Assembly: GCA_963277665.1 (NCBI GenBank)
Contig: OY728165.1
Span: 1,151,990,050 to 1,152,054,049 of the forward strand
Source of the DNA: Viscum album
Taxonomy: Eukaryota > Streptophyta > Magnoliopsida > Santalales > Viscaceae
Direction of reading: 5' to 3'
DNA length: 64,000 bases
Part shown: positions 48,901 to 62,606 of the stretch, piece by piece
Position numbering within the stretch: position 1 is the stretch's first letter
How the letters are laid out: every line of letters begins with the position of its first letter
The notes under the pieces: generated by a model
Database searches by the model: none
What the model was told of the DNA's origin: nothing
What the model saw: only the letters and a program-made list of their open reading frames with translations
Position numbers and translations under genes: made by a program

Positions 48901-49549
48901 TTAATAACATTACAAAATGAAATCCAGTTATAGATGTTTTAGGTCAAAATACATAAAAATGTATTTTTAACCATAAAGATAAGTTGATGCTCATTATTTT
49001 AATGGTAGGTTAATTTTTTGATATCCTTATCAGGGATCTTTTAGTCTTCTGTTGGAATTAAAATGTTACCATCACAAGTAAATATAATAAATTTATTCAT
49101 CCTACCCCTATAGTATTCATTGCCCTTCCAATTAAAAATAAGTGTATTTTAGGATTTTAGGTTTCTATCGATCCAAGATTCATTCCCACCATTCTATAAG
49201 AGTATAAAAAAGTTATATTCCATAATATAGGTAAGTATTAAATTTTTATGAAAAGATAAAATATTAAATAATCCATTAACAAGTAATGTTATGTAATACA
49301 TGTTGAACAAGAAAAAATATATGTAAGTATAAGTATTATAGAGATATCATTTGTTAAGAATTTTGGGATGAAAATTTATATGCATATTAATAAATTACTA
49401 GAGATGTGGGAGTGAATTTTAATTAAAATAAATTATCAATAAGAGAATAAATTTTTAACAATGTTAAAAAAGATGAATTCATAAACACTCTTTAGTTCTT
49501 AACAAATAAAATTACTAATATAGGATCTAATAAAATGGATTCGATAATG
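48901..49549 (-). other. Leader and LTR edge of element D, boundary unclear
   Basis: No reading frame is recognised. The PBS and the inner end of the 5' LTR should lie here. I find no convincing match to TGGTATCAGAG on the minus strand, so the site is probably mutated. Confidence 0.4.
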
Positions 49550-50962
49550 AAATATTGGAAAAAATTACTCAGGGAATGATTCTAGCATAAAGAGTTTAGA
49601 ATAGTATTTATCAGTGTAAACATGTATAATAATATATAAGAATGATAGTCAATAATTCTTCAACAAAATAATGCTGTAATAAAACGTCTAAAATCAACAT
49701 GTAAACAAGTATAAGCGACCTTTTAACCTAAATATAAGTGTATATAGAAAACATGGATAAATGTTACATGATTTATAAATTCAAGAAGGTAGGTCTTACC
49801 CTCACTTGGTTTAAACCATGATATAAAGATCTTAATCTCAGTTGTTATACCCACCATGCCATGATATATAAGGAGATCGGTACGTCTACCTTCCTACCCT
49901 CGATATTACTCAATTGATCAAAAATAATTATATTCACACATAGTTATGATGAATAATATTTTCTCATCTTGATCAAGTTGTTCAAATAATTTTCACAATG
50001 TAGACTGAGTAGAGCTCTCACAACAGTAAGGATTTCCAAACAATCATTTTTTAGGGTTGAAATGAGTTGGTATTTATAGGTGAAAATCCCAACCATCAAA
50101 TTCTTCCTCCAACATATATATTTTTCCTCATATTGTGGAGGAACCTGTACAAGTGGCACACAGAAAATGGTTGGATAAAATAGATTGTATGATATCATTT
50201 CATGTAATAAAACATAGTAAACATTACCATACATAAGAAACATTATTCAATTTATGATCCGATAAAATGGAATGTTACTTTATTTTAATTTTATATCTAT
50301 AAGAATACAATTTCATAGGATTATTAAGATACTTAAAATATAATTTTAGAAATATTATCAATTATATTCTATGAAAATTGAGAATAGAGTCGAAATTTTG
50401 ATGAACTTAAAATCTGATTTTTTTTAATATCAGTGTCAAATATTAGGAGAAAACATATTATAATTTTAAATGATATCAGAGTCAAATTTCAAAAGAATTA
50501 CAATTGTGATTTCAGAATAATTAGGAGACTAATTTCAATGAAATTAGAGTCTAAGTACAGAAGAAATCTGAGTCTGATTTCAAAAGAAATTCGAGTCTAA
50601 TTTTCGTAGAAATCAGAGTTTCCATTCAAAATAAATCAAATACAAATTTTGAAAAAAAATCAGACTCATATTTTAGAAGAAATAATATTAGAAATTATCT
50701 GGAAATCAAATTCGATGGAACAATTAGATTATGAGTTAAACAAGGATCGCATTTTTGATTTATGAAAAATATTGTGATACATGGTTTAAGAAAATATTAG
50801 ATAATGTATTTGAGATCATTATTAAAAAATAATCATGGAGAAAGAAAAGTTTCCTTAATAAAATATTTCGTAATGAAATATAATTTAACATTAGAAAAGG
50901 TTTTTCTGGTTTTCAAAACATATAGGAATGGAAATTCATAAGAGAACGTATAGACTCAGTAA
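49550..50962 (-). repeat. 5' LTR of copia element D (inner end approximate)
   Basis: It aligns with 14,550-16,018 in several blocks, including the 23-bp minisatellite, and ends near 50,962 (gactcagta against gactcaaca). The 99-codon frame at 49,944-50,243 is a chance frame in this LTR, since the same region of the other copy does not keep it. Confidence 0.7.
50400..50720. repeat. 23-bp minisatellite in the second D LTR
   Basis: Diverged units such as ATTTCAGAATAATTAGGAGA, ATTTCAATGAAATTAGAGTC and ATTTCAAAAGAAATTCGAGT repeat with a period of 22-24. This array is less regular than its partner at 15,411-15,755. Confidence 0.75.
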
Positions 50963-53900
50963 TTTGAATTAGAAGAATGAATTTTTTTTATACCCTGTGA
51001 AAGGGTAAATATAACATCGTAAGTCTTAAATTTATATTCTAAAGTGTTAAAAAATATAAATCGTGTTTTTTATAACCGTCATTTGGTTATAACAGAATTC
51101 AAATATCATCTATATAGTAATACAGAAAAATTATATAAACAAGACATCTAATTTATATGATATATGTATGTGAACAACATTCAATGTCTAAAATTTAAAA
51201 AATTAAAACATTCTATAATATGTAAAATAAAAAATTTATTAAATTTATTTCTGAAAATATAAATCTCAACATATTTATATAAAATAATAAGAATATATAA
51301 ATAAATTATGAATAACTATAAATAATTAATGATTAATCTTATATTCGATATAATTTTTTAATTAATTTTTTTATAATTTAACTAAAGATGAAATTATTGG
51401 ATATTTAAGTTACCAAACCTATAATTACTAAATTCAAAAGGATCCTCTAAAAAATATGAAGCTAAAAAATTCATTTCTTAAAGGAAATATTTTTGTTATT
51501 AATCTCCCATGTATCATATATTTTCAACAATTAATAATTTTTTCATTTGATGAATCATTATGGAGGATATTTTTATTGGACCATGGTGATGAATTAATTA
51601 CTGGTTGATTCCCTTTACTTATATGTTATAATGAATTAATAAATGCATTTGGATTTTGTATTCTCCATAAATATTATATAAAAATTCGAAATCATAGAGA
51701 GTAGGTTTAGAGTAATTTTCTAAGACCCCGAATTGAAATATTCCTTCTCCAAAAGTAAATCATTTAGATTGAGTCATATCAATACTGTGAGAATATAATT
51801 ACCCAATTAATGGAATATTCTATTTATCCCATTGTTACCAAATTTAATATAGACTTTATTGGATACCATTTAGTGATATATTTTAATCTTGATAAATTAT
51901 GGAGGCATCATTAATCTATCGTGTAATATAAAGGTGTACAAGCTATTATTTTTATATATGAAATCGTTTGAATGGATTATGCATGATGTTGAGAGGATAT
52001 TAGGATTCAATTCATTTACACTATGAAAATAATTTTTTTTAATCAATTTAAACATGGTAGTTTTTCTCATGCACTACATATTATTATGTTATGAGATGCA
52101 TTTCCAACTTATCCATTTGAAAATATATATTTTTTTATTAGTTATTAGAAATGTAAAATGATTCTATTTCAAAAACTGATTATTAAAATTTTGAGTTGTG
52201 TGGAGCCCTAGGTGGAATATATGAGTGATACTTGATGGGGTGAATCAGTGGACATCTATTATGAATTCCTCTAAATTATTTTGTTAAAACATAAATAGGA
52301 TAATGGTATCAATTTACTCAACAATATACCATGACGATTTAAATAATTTTAAATAAAAATATAGGAAATTAAAAAAAAAATATTTATAAGGTTTTTTATT
52401 AAATCATACCTCATACTCCATTATTTATAACCCCCATCAAAAAATATTCACTATTAGTAAATTAATTACCACCACATACTTTTCTATTCATACCAAAATT
52501 GACTATCACTCCGTTCCATTACATATAATACCCATTGTATGATAAAAAACTATTTTATATTTATTAAATATCATAATAATATCATATTCCTCCCCATGGT
52601 TAATTTTTCACCACATTGGAATACAATATTTCTCCTTGAAGATATGGAATTGTATGTCTACATGCGTACCTCGTAAAGATCCTCACCAACTAATTGAATC
52701 TTGTTTTCTAAACTTCAAATATTATCTAGATCATGTTAAACATTGAATATCCTCACATATCTTAAATACTAATGTATATATACTGGCATAACTCCTTTGT
52801 CCTCTCCATGATACAAGATCTATGCTAATATCTTATAATTCAGAATGTATTAATGATGCTTCCCTTAATTCTTTGATATTTATATTATTTGATACCATTG
52901 AAATATATTACAGTTAATAAAGTCACTATGAAATTTATGCTCAAAATAACATATCCAATATTCAATTTTTTTGAATTATTGAAACCCGACGATGTTCGTT
53001 AAAATGTTATTCTTATTTAAATAGTTTTAAAAAATCACAATTAGTTCTAGATTTAATGTCATTTTAATTCAATCTGAAATATTCATTAAAATCTCCTAAA
53101 TAATTGATAATTTAATCATTCACACAATATTAAAATTTCCTGAACTCACCAATTCTTAAAATAGTTCAACATTTAAAACCCCTAATGATTAAGAAATCAA
53201 ACATCAAACATAATGATATAATCCTTTACATTATCCTCAAATTCTTATGGTAATATTATAGGTTTATTTAATTTTCATTAGGGCTATGTGAAACTACATC
53301 ACATCTTTCATATATGTATGTTAGTCTATGTCATTTCATCAGCTATATAGGACGTTTGGAAATGAGATTCTGTCTAAATCAACTATGTAAAATATTTTCC
53401 CACATGATTTATCTTTGTGGATCTAGACCTATATAAGCAACAAAATTGGTTATATGACACATTAATCTATTTATGATTTCCTATTGGTTAAAAAAACTAA
53501 AGTTAATCTTATAAATTAATTTATTTTCCAAATCCACATAGATCCTCCTTTTCTAACTACCAGTCATTTTCAACTACATATAAACATCTCAAATATTTAA
53601 AATATATTGAAGTTTTGTCTAAAAAATAATTTTCATTAAATCTTATAATGATCGACACATTAATCTCCATACATACATTGACATTTTTTCTTAAACACTT
53701 CCACTTAAGGTCTTCAAGTTATATCCTCACAATCAATCATTCATATATCATGGAAATAAATTAATCAACATGTGAACATAAATGGTTGCTTTATCAAATA
53801 TAACATCCAATTTCTACTCATGTATTAAATATAGTCTTTTATGAACCATAACATGCTCCCCTAAACACATATTTAACCATTGACATCTAATTCAATACCT

Positions 53901-56900
53901 ATATATGAATAATAATGTCCCTCTTCAAATTTCCTAGAAATACCAATCCTAAATATAAAAAAACTTTTCGGATGGATCATCTCCTTCTCGCCAATATTGA
54001 AAATAAAATTCTAATGTCAATGTGAGGGACCTCTTATATCATCCCTCTTTTCATAGGATAAATATATTACCATATGGTTCTCATTGATATATGTGTCCAG
54101 TTGGTCTACTCTAAGTCTACATGGAATTATCCTACATATAAAATAAATAGTGATATATATCAATGGTTTTTCCTGTTATCTATACACAACAATTCTTGTG
54201 ATGTTATGCTCATAAATAACGTATTCTAAATTTGGGTTTATGTATAAAATAATTGTCAAGAAACATTATATCCTAAACAAATTTAAAAATATATTAAATT
54301 TCCCGGGGAAGATAAATAACTGAAACTTTTTATCATATTTTCATCCACAAACAATCCCATATAATGAACATGAATTTTATTATGAAAATAAGGTCAAAAA
54401 CTGTGTTTATCATACATCTAGCTATCTGGTTTTCAAATATATCTAGAAATTTGTGTTTTACTTGATTTAACAGATTCGTGATATCCTTCATATGTGTTTC
54501 CCTTTTAAAGTACATACTCCACTTCTTCAATTTCATTTCATACTAGATACTCCATGAAGTAAAGTATATTATTGTTGTGCAAGAGTAACTACCTCAAATA
54601 TATCCTCTAACAAAATTAACATTAGATATAAAAAAAATATAATAATGGGGAATATGGAGGGACCTCTGGTTCTCATAATATTATAACTATTTTACTGAGA
54701 TTCCTATAAACATAGTAAAATCGTTCCATCATATATTTAAATTACTATTTCCATTTATTTAAAATGAAAAAAAATAATTTCAGGTGCATTCATTAAATTT
54801 ATTAATTGCTACCAATATTTATGTAGAATACTCATTCAGTTTTTCTGAACATGTAATGATTTAGCACAACTTTATGACTAGTCACTATCATTCTTCATTT
54901 TTCCACTAATAGGATAATATATAAAAATCATTGACATATTGGGTGTTTTTGAGTAAAAAATGTTCTTTTTTACTCCTCATGTCACTGTCTAGATTTTTTA
55001 CCCTTTTTATCTTCTTTTGATTAGTCATATTTCACTTTTAGTGGTTATATATCTCACATACTAGTGTACATATTAAATTTTCATGAATTAAAAATATTTT
55101 ACAAATATTAAATAATTTTTTTACTTACATCAAAAACACAAAAAAATAATATGAATCTGTTTCTATACCTTTTCAGAAAAAAATTTACATGTTTCATAAG
55201 TTATAATGAATTTTTCTTTTTTCATTCACCCACCACTATTTTAGAAACATATTATTAAATAGTTATATATACATATTCTTTCAATCATCCTTTATGTGGT
55301 CATTATGTCAATAATTTGCATCATCGTTATTTTCTCAATTATTTAAATTAAGAATATGATAGTATGTAAATTATGATTATTATATAATAATGCTTCAGGA
55401 ATTTGGAATACCATACTCTTGGAAGATATTTCCACTTAGTTCAAGGACAACATCATAAATATTTATCTACAAAAGTGTGCCTTTTTAGATTCTTGAACCT
55501 CAAAGAATACATTTGTGGAAATATAAATTTTTTTCCATAAAAATCATAATTACATGATTTTAGTGATTCTGGATTAATAAATATCACCTATATTCCCAAA
55601 AACTTCATGTTGAGGGTGTTCTTATCAAACACATCAAAAATAATCTTTTCTTTATAATCATACATCATCATTTTTTTGTACTTTATGAATGTTTCTTAAT
55701 TAATATTTTGAATTTTAAAGATAACTAACGATATATTTACATAACCTCAATTTAAATTGATTTTAAATCAATAGAAACATAGTTCAATATTCCAAGATGA
55801 TTAAAGACTTCCAAAAAATTAATATGAGAAATAAAAATATCATTGTAAAACATTTTCAATTCATCTTTATTTAAAAGAATAAATCTCTCCCTCTCATGCA
55901 CTAGCTATATGAGATTGATATAATTTTTTAAATTTTAACATAAATTTCCATATGATTATTATAAATAATCTTTTATGTGTTCTTTAAAAAATATATGTCT
56001 CTTTATTGTTTCAACAATACATTTTTTACAAATAGGGTAATATTTTTCAAACTAACTTTATGTTCATAATAAATATAACTAAGTGACATATCATTACCAT
56101 TTCTTCATAAGTATTCATTACAAAAACCTAATCAAAATATTTTCATTACTTTTCTACTTTGATTACCCTTAGTTTTTTGTGTTTCTAAATATACATTAGG
56201 TTTATAATTCAATAAATTTTCTTTCTATTTTAATCATGTTTCCTTTGTCAGGGATGAAACCATCATATTTTTATCCTCGAGAGTATCATTATTTTTCTCT
56301 ATCCATGGAACTTAAAAAACATCAAAAATTATTAGTTCATAATATATATAAAAATAATAATCAGGGAAAACAATGATTTTTTAGATGGAATAATTCACTC
56401 TATTAAATATTTTATATCCTCGGGCTAGATATAACTATTATATTATGGGCGGGGGTTTTTTTAATATTATTTTATGAGTTAGTATTATTTATTTTTCATC
56501 CTATTGAACTATATAAATTTCATGATCCACTCAATCATATTTCTCAAAATCACACCTTATGTATAATAATTATGTTATGGAAGTCCACACACATTACTTA
56601 TAGTGTTAGGTAAAAAATACAAATAATGTATGTTACATTTAGAACCCCTCCAATGAAAAACAATTCATAAATATTATACATTTGATTGTGATAATATATT
56701 ATCATAGTCAGATCATCACAATGTCCCGCTATGTTCCCCCACATTAATCACCCTCTAGATGATACAACTCTCATTAATAAAGAGGATATGGAATAGAATG
56801 TTCCTATCCATATTAAAAGGTATCTACTACACTACTTTTAAATACAATATACCTCCATGAGTATATGGATTATCTAGTGTGATGAGGTACCTCTTCAAGA

Positions 56901-57040
56901 TCTACATAATAATCAATGTGATGGCAAATCCTTTCTATATCTTATTCAACCTCGAATGTTCCCATATTCCTTAAATGTTAATCTGTATCGCCATGATTCA
57001 GCTAAAATTATTCATTCTTATATCTATTAAGTGTTGTACT
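50963..57040. other. AT-rich DNA without recognisable genes; possible old direct repeat
   Basis: No coding region, RNA gene or known transposon domain is supportable. From about 52.4 kb the plus strand has clearly more C than G, as in the minus-strand elements nearby, so decayed minus-strand material is likely. Two stretches, about 52,600-52,860 and 56,810-57,036, resemble each other weakly (tatggaattgt..gtacctcgtaaagatc against tatggattatc..gtacctcttcaagatc) and could be remains of an LTR pair. The open frame at 54,333-54,536 minus matches nothing I know. Confidence 0.45.
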
Positions 57041-58663
57041 TGTAACACCACAGCTAAATAAAGAATATGACATTTTTATATTTATCCCTATTTGTGAATA
57101 AAATGTTAACATTAATTTAAAGTGAAAAATATGCTTGGTGGCTTACCCAGTATGCAACAACAAGTTTCTTTGAAATCATATGTTGCACTCTAATAATAAA
57201 ATAAATTTATTTTAAATGGTAGTTAACACCCTGGCGTTGTAATGAGGGGAATGAACAGAACTTACTAAAAAATTATTATATATTTTTGTCAAATATTTTT
57301 ACTTTTTACAATAAATGTTAGAGGATTAAAAATGCGAACGAATCCAATTTTAAGCGTAAACATTCAAATATTATTTAAAAGGTCTATTAACCACGTTTTG
57401 ATGACGAACCTATTTTAAATCCACTTTTTGACAATTTTATGTGTTATATGTACAAAATAAAATTCTTATTTAGAATCGGGACATCAAATTTTACTTTGTG
57501 TAAATTTTTTGAATTTTTCCAATAAATTCATTTTTTAATGAATAGTGAAAGAATTTATATTTTAATTCAAAATCTCTTTTTAATCCAATTTATTTATATG
57601 ATTAGATTATCATTTGAATTGGTTTTAAAGTGAAATTAGAATATATTTTTACCATTTAATCCTATAGTCGTCATTAGAATAAATTTCACTTTGAAATTGG
57701 ACTTAAACTAGTGTCAATCTTTTGATACTTATTGTTTCATAACAACACGCTATTTGCTCTGACAGCAGGAATTAATTATTAAATTAATTAATTTAACTTA
57801 TATGTTTTAAATTTTTTAAATTGGACATCATTTTTGAATCAAGAATATCAAATATAGCTTTGGGTGATGTTTTGGTATTTTTTCTGAAAAACTTCAATTT
57901 TTGATGAATAGTGAAACCACTAAGTGGTACTTATAAAAACTGATTTTCAGTTAAAATGAAAATTTTCCACCTCTGGATTTTGAATTTCAAAAATACAACA
58001 TACATTGTTGTCATTAATAAGTAAAATTTGGTTCAATGGGATTAAATTTTTTTTTCTTAATAGTAACTTTTAAGTTTTTAATTGCGATTAGAGGTAATTA
58101 GTGAAATTTTAGGTAAAAATAATGTTTTAATAATATGAAATGATCTTGACACATGTCATACCCTTATTGGATGTGTCATGGCCGACCAAGACAATCCATG
58201 GGTCAACTTTGGGACCCCAGGGAGCCACATTGGTGGGAAAATAACATTAATAACTTTTTATTTAATGTTAAAAATAAAATGTCCCAAACATGAGTAATTT
58301 TACTAAAACAATTTTTAAATGGAGTTATAAAAGTCATATTTTTTACTATAAATATTCATTATAAATATAAATAGATTTCATATATCATGATATTTTTTTT
58401 ATAATTTTTAGACATTAAATAAATTAAATTATTTATGACACCATGATGAGGCATCGATTACCTCATTATTTAACGATTTAAATAAAATAAAACTATAATG
58501 TAAAATATAAGATCTAAACATGTAAAAAACCTATTATATGGGTGGATTTAGAACCCTTATTACCTAATCCTCTAAATATATAATTTTGGGATCTTTTTTA
58601 TCCGAAAATCATTTTATAAAAAAGTATTGTTTCTTAACATTCCAAGAGTGCCCCTCTTCTCCT

Positions 58664-58674
58664 CTTATATAAGG
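58664..58674 (+). promoter_or_regulatory. TATA box of the C LTR
   Basis: AAGAGTGCCCCTCTTCTCC then TCTTATATAAGGCCCCCA. It is the same arrangement as in A and B, with TATATAAG in place of TATAAAAG. Confidence 0.75.
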
Positions 58675-59385
58675 CCCCCACCTCTACCACCTAAACCACA
58701 CATCCAAAGACTTTGGCTCGGCCAACCCCTGCCCATTTTGTCTCTCAAAATCCCTCTATAACTCTTAAAAGCCTCACTTTGGGATGAATTATTCACAAGG
58801 AAGCCTTTGAGTTCAAATCCAAAAGAGTTACCCGTTTTAAAGGTAGTGTTTTCTCTTGCGTTCTTTTGTTTTATTTTGCTTCTCCAACCCCTAAACTCAT
58901 TTTAATATTTTATTTGTAACAAAACCAGTATCTGAAATATACTAGGATATTTTTATATGAATTATTCTAGCTACACTTACACACACCTTCATTTAATGGT
59001 TAAAGTGCATACGGTTTCCGTTGATGGCGAATTTCTGTCTCATGAAACGATGATTGTTCAATATTCTTCTATCAACATTAAAGGTGTCCATTAATATGAA
59101 AATATATTTATATATGATATATAATATGTTTATGTTTTACTTAATATTCTGTATTTTTATTTTATTTCATACCTTTATGATTTCCATTATGGGTAAACAT
59201 GATATCTTCATTTTAGGAAGTGCGGACTACCGCCTCCTCAAAGTGAATTGATTCTTTAACACCATATGTGCTACGTATAAAGGATAAATTTAATGATATT
59301 ATATATGATATTATACTGGAATTATAATATAACATTATATCATTATTATTTCACTCCATTAAGTAAGAAATAGAAATGAAAGTAG

Positions 59386-59423
59386 CGTTCATGCGTACGT
59401 ACGGCTTACTATCTCCATGAACG
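59386..59423 (+). promoter_or_regulatory. Perfect hairpin CGTTCATG..CATGAACG (C LTR)
   Basis: The arms are identical to those in A; the loop reads CGTACGTACGGCTTACTATC.. in this orientation. The arms are intact in all three copies seen. Confidence 0.7.
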
Positions 59424-59769
59424 GAGCATTTAATTTCTTACCTCTAAATGATTATGTAATATTATAAATGAATGTATATACTGGATATATATTATATATA
59501 TGATATCTAAATCATGAATATAATTATTTATATAAATGATATTTTACCACATGAACAACTTGTAATTATAAAGAGTTTATTTTTGACTCAAGAACCAATG
59601 ATCGAAAAAACGACAATTATTAACATAAATAATTACATAGTGTTCATAACATTGTAATAAGTGATATAAAAGGAATAATGAACTTGAAAAAGGTTCTTAA
59701 GAAAGTTTAAATTAACTCAAGTTTATTATTCAGGAATATAATGAAACGAACAAGACAAGTCGGACGTGA

Positions 59770-60560
59770 GGTAAGGGAACCTACCCCTCTCTTTCTTTTT
59801 ATGTACACTCTTTTATGTCATTCCATTAAAGCTCATCTTTCATATGATGGGGATGTTCCTTAATATTAATATTACTATAATTATTATTTTAAGATGATGA
59901 GAGACACTATTTTCTCTCATAAATCCATTTTGGATGTTTTGATTGGTGCCGTTAGGCTGCCGAATTTTTTTAAGAGATCCAACCTCTCTCTTTCTTTTTA
60001 AGTACTCTCCATTATGTCAATTCTTTTAATATACTATTTGATGTGTTGGGAGATGTTATTTTGTAGTCATATTTCTATAAATTTTATGCTAATATGATTA
60101 TAGACCCTATTTTATCTCATCAATCCATTTTTGGATGTTTTAAGTGGCGTCGTAAGGCTGCAAAGTTTTCATAAGGGATTTTTCATCTCACTTTTATTCC
60201 CTTGAGATTTATGCTACATTTTCCCCCATTTCCATTGAGTATTGTATGTAATTACCATTATTATACTCTTTGTGTAATATAATTTCATTTACTTGTATTT
60301 ACATATTCATTGTATGACCCTTCTTAAATGGGGTGTACGTTTCGAAAGTTACCCAAGACGGTAAGGGAACCTTTCACCCTCCTCTTTTTAAAAGACTTCT
60401 TTTATTATATATTTTAATTCACATACTATTATTTTTGTATTTGTTCTTATATATCCTTATTGATGTAAATTTTATGTCCAAGTGATGAGATACCCTTTTT
60501 ATCTCTCATCAACTCGTTTTCTGAAGATTGAAGTGAAGTCGTAGGGCTGTCGAATTTTTG
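59770..60560 (+). repeat. Array of diverged ~196-bp units within the C LTR
   Basis: Unit cores lie near 59,945 (GGTGCCGTTAGGCTGCC), 60,140 (GGCGTCGTAAGGCTGC) and 60,535 (GAAGTCGTAGGGCTGTC), each preceded by a stretch like TCTCATCAATCCATTTTTGG. Spacing is about 196 bp or twice that, as in element A. Confidence 0.75.
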
Positions 60561-61212
60561 CAAGGGAACTTCTTAACCCAATTTTTATTCTGTGGGATAA
60601 ATTTGTACTCCTTGAATATGTCATTATATGAATATGTGTGAATAAAATCTGATTGTTTTAGACATAATATCCACTTATATTTGGTGTATTTGTTTTTTAC
60701 ACATTATTATGTAATTGATGTATCCTTAATCCAAGGATATCGTCATTGTATGATACTTCGTCTCAATCTCCATTCATTGAGGCATATTTAGTTTTATACA
60801 AAACATTTTTTTATATGGTGTATAAACCCCTTTGACTTTTACGTTTATCCTAAAGGAATCTTTTTTATACAAAGCGTTTTACTAAATGAAAAATGGGAAT
60901 GTTTTTGTCGTACGTATGCAGCGACAATGACTTCTCCACCGCCGTGGCCATTATTTGAGTTTCGGCTTCCTCTAAAAGTCATAACCTAACTTTTTTTTAA
61001 ATTAAAAATAAATACCACGTTTTACTATTCTTTTATTTTGGTATTGAAAATGGTTTTCATAATATTTTTTATTATATCAATGTGTTGTATTGATATCTTG
61101 TGATTTAAATGTGAAATGTTATGTTTCCTTTATGCATGTTTTTTGTGATACGATTATGTTATGGTTCTTGGGAATTATTATGAAGACGGGTGGTTCCGTT
61201 ATAAACTAAGGT

Positions 61213-61247
61213 CAGGTGAGCCCGATATTTCTCTCCAATGCATTGGT
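61213..61247 (+). promoter_or_regulatory. Conserved block with CCAATGCATTGG palindrome (C LTR)
   Basis: GGTGAGCCCGATATTTCTCT then CCAATGCATTGG, the reverse of the A block, with the palindrome intact. Confidence 0.6.
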
Positions 61248-61815
61248 TAACAGGAAGGAGTTAAATGTTAATGTTTTTCCAAAGAGATTTAGGGAATATA
61301 CTATGATGGGTATTCCAAACATAACAAAGAGGGTTACTCCCTACGTAAGAATGTTATGAATGCCTCAAGTTACATTTATGTCTTATGATTTCTATGTTTT
61401 ATTCATGAGTTGATGAGGTATGTTAAATTGCTGATGTTTTATGAGTAAATTATTATTTCATTGATTCTTACATATATATGTACTCATGTTTCCTTTCAAT
61501 ATTTTTATATCCATTACTAAGCTTTTCATGCTCATCCCACATTTTTTAAATGTTTTTCAGAGGTTAAGGGAAATGTACCTGATGTGATGATAGTTTCAAG
61601 GAAGTTTAAAGAAAGAGTCCATGTTTTATTTTAAATATGTTTCTGTTGATGGAAAAAATGACTACTATCTTTTATGTAAGAACTTTGTTTAAATGTGGAA
61701 TGTAATGAATGTTTTATGATCTAATTCTATAAAACTCTAAACCTGAAAAGATCCTCAATTTCAAGTATTCATTTAATTCAATATTAAGTAAGGTATAAGG
61801 CTGGGGTCTTGTTGT

Positions 61816-61826
61816 TGGTATCAGAG
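61816..61826 (+). promoter_or_regulatory. Primer binding site of element C (tRNA-Met type)
   Basis: TGGTATCAGAG two bases after the LTR, with the downstream GTCGGTTTAGACAACTTTAG also shared with element A. Confidence 0.92.
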
Positions 61827-61949
61827 GTCGGTTTAGACAACTTTAGGGATTATGAGTTCTTGTTAGACACATGATTTGTCCCTATATCTATTATTTCAGT
61901 TAAATCCTTGTTTTATAATTTTTTTCAGGACAAGTAAAGTCATTTATGA

Positions 61950-62606
61950 ATGGAAGGAGAAGGATATCAAATGACATTCCTATCTCTTCCTGATGACATG
62001 CTTGCAATAATTATTGCAAAGTCGTGTTCGGATGATAGTGAAACTTTTTCTAGCATACAACTCACTTGCAACCAGTTGTTTAAGATATCAAACACCTCCA
62101 TTACAACTCTTTATCATCTTGGATCATGGGTGGTTTTTAGACAAATATTATTTTCACAATATTCTCATATTTTCATGTAAGGTAAATATTATCAAGGTAT
62201 TTCCAAATATTTTACCTTATCACAAGAAGTTGAAGCATATTATGATTTTAAAAATGGTGCTGAGGAAGGAGACCCTTGAAGAACCTATATATGTTTTCTT
62301 TTAAAATATAGTCTCTCAGCACATACTTATGGTATTTTAAAAGGACCAATAATAGAAATTTTCAACTCAAATTCTATCCGACTATTTTATAGAAATCATG
62401 TTTTATCAGATGTTATGGAAATATATGTCATACATGATTATTTTCCAAAACTGTTTTTCTATGAACACCCATATGACCCATGTTGTACAAGGTGTATTTG
62501 GATGGAGGAAGAAAATTATTTTTAAGGATCCCTAAATCATTTTTGTAGTGCATGGGACTTCTACCTACGTGAGAATGATGACGATGAAACCGAGTGTATT
62601 CCATGA
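61950..62606 (+). pseudogene. Captured F-box / Sel1-like gene fragment inside element C
   Basis: One reading frame of 219 codons (61,950-62,606) stays in phase with only three internal stops (62,178 TAA, 62,277 TGA, 62,523 TAA). Residues 11-29 read LSLPDDMLAIIIAKSCSDD, a typical start of a plant F-box, followed by SIQLTCNQLFKIS. After the first stop comes GISKYFTLSQEVEAYYDFKN and GAEEGDP, then the TYICFLLKYS and TYGILKG stretches. These resemble the Sel1-like part of plant F-box proteins such as the At1g67623 type. Near the end a Cys cluster (DPCCTRCIW, later NHFCSAWDF) recalls their C-terminal CxxC. F-box proteins bind SKP1 in SCF ubiquitin ligases. TTTTTTCAG at 61,920-61,928 resembles a splice acceptor just before the frame. 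Identity is by family resemblance only. Confidence 0.68.

Larger units (their letters stand above)
14550..50962 (-). mobile_element. Element D: old SIRE/Maximus-like Ty1/copia retrotransposon, split by element B
   Basis: Copia-type domains lie on the minus strand in the usual order: gag, protease, integrase, reverse transcriptase, RNase H. RNase H is followed by a long extra region before the 3' LTR. The flanking repeats at about 14,550-16,018 and 49,550-50,962 are diverged copies of each other and both contain a 23-bp minisatellite. Protease-integrase-RT-RNase H order defines Ty1/copia, and 3.4 kb between RNase H and the LTR is typical of the SIRE/Maximus lineage, where an env-like frame sits there. 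All frames carry stops and shifts. The element is interrupted within RNase H by element B. The outer LTR ends are too decayed to place exactly, and I found no PBS or target duplication. Confidence 0.8.
57041..61813 (+). repeat. 5' LTR of element C (4,773 bp)
   Basis: It starts TGTAACACCACAGC and ends GGCTGGGGTCTTGTT just before the PBS; the canonical CA end is lost. It pairs with the LTRs of A throughout. In order it has the U3 repeat (about 57,530), CCACTAAGTGG (57,917-57,927), TATA box (58,664-58,674), hairpin (59,386-59,423), unit array (59,770-60,560) and conserved block (61,213-61,247). Against the visible start of its 3' LTR the difference is about 15% by eye. Confidence 0.92.

Noticed and set aside
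51000..52300. Continuation of element D beyond its 5' LTR
   Set aside because: The LTR end at about 50,962 is supported by alignment with the other LTR, and no D sequence is recognisable outside it.
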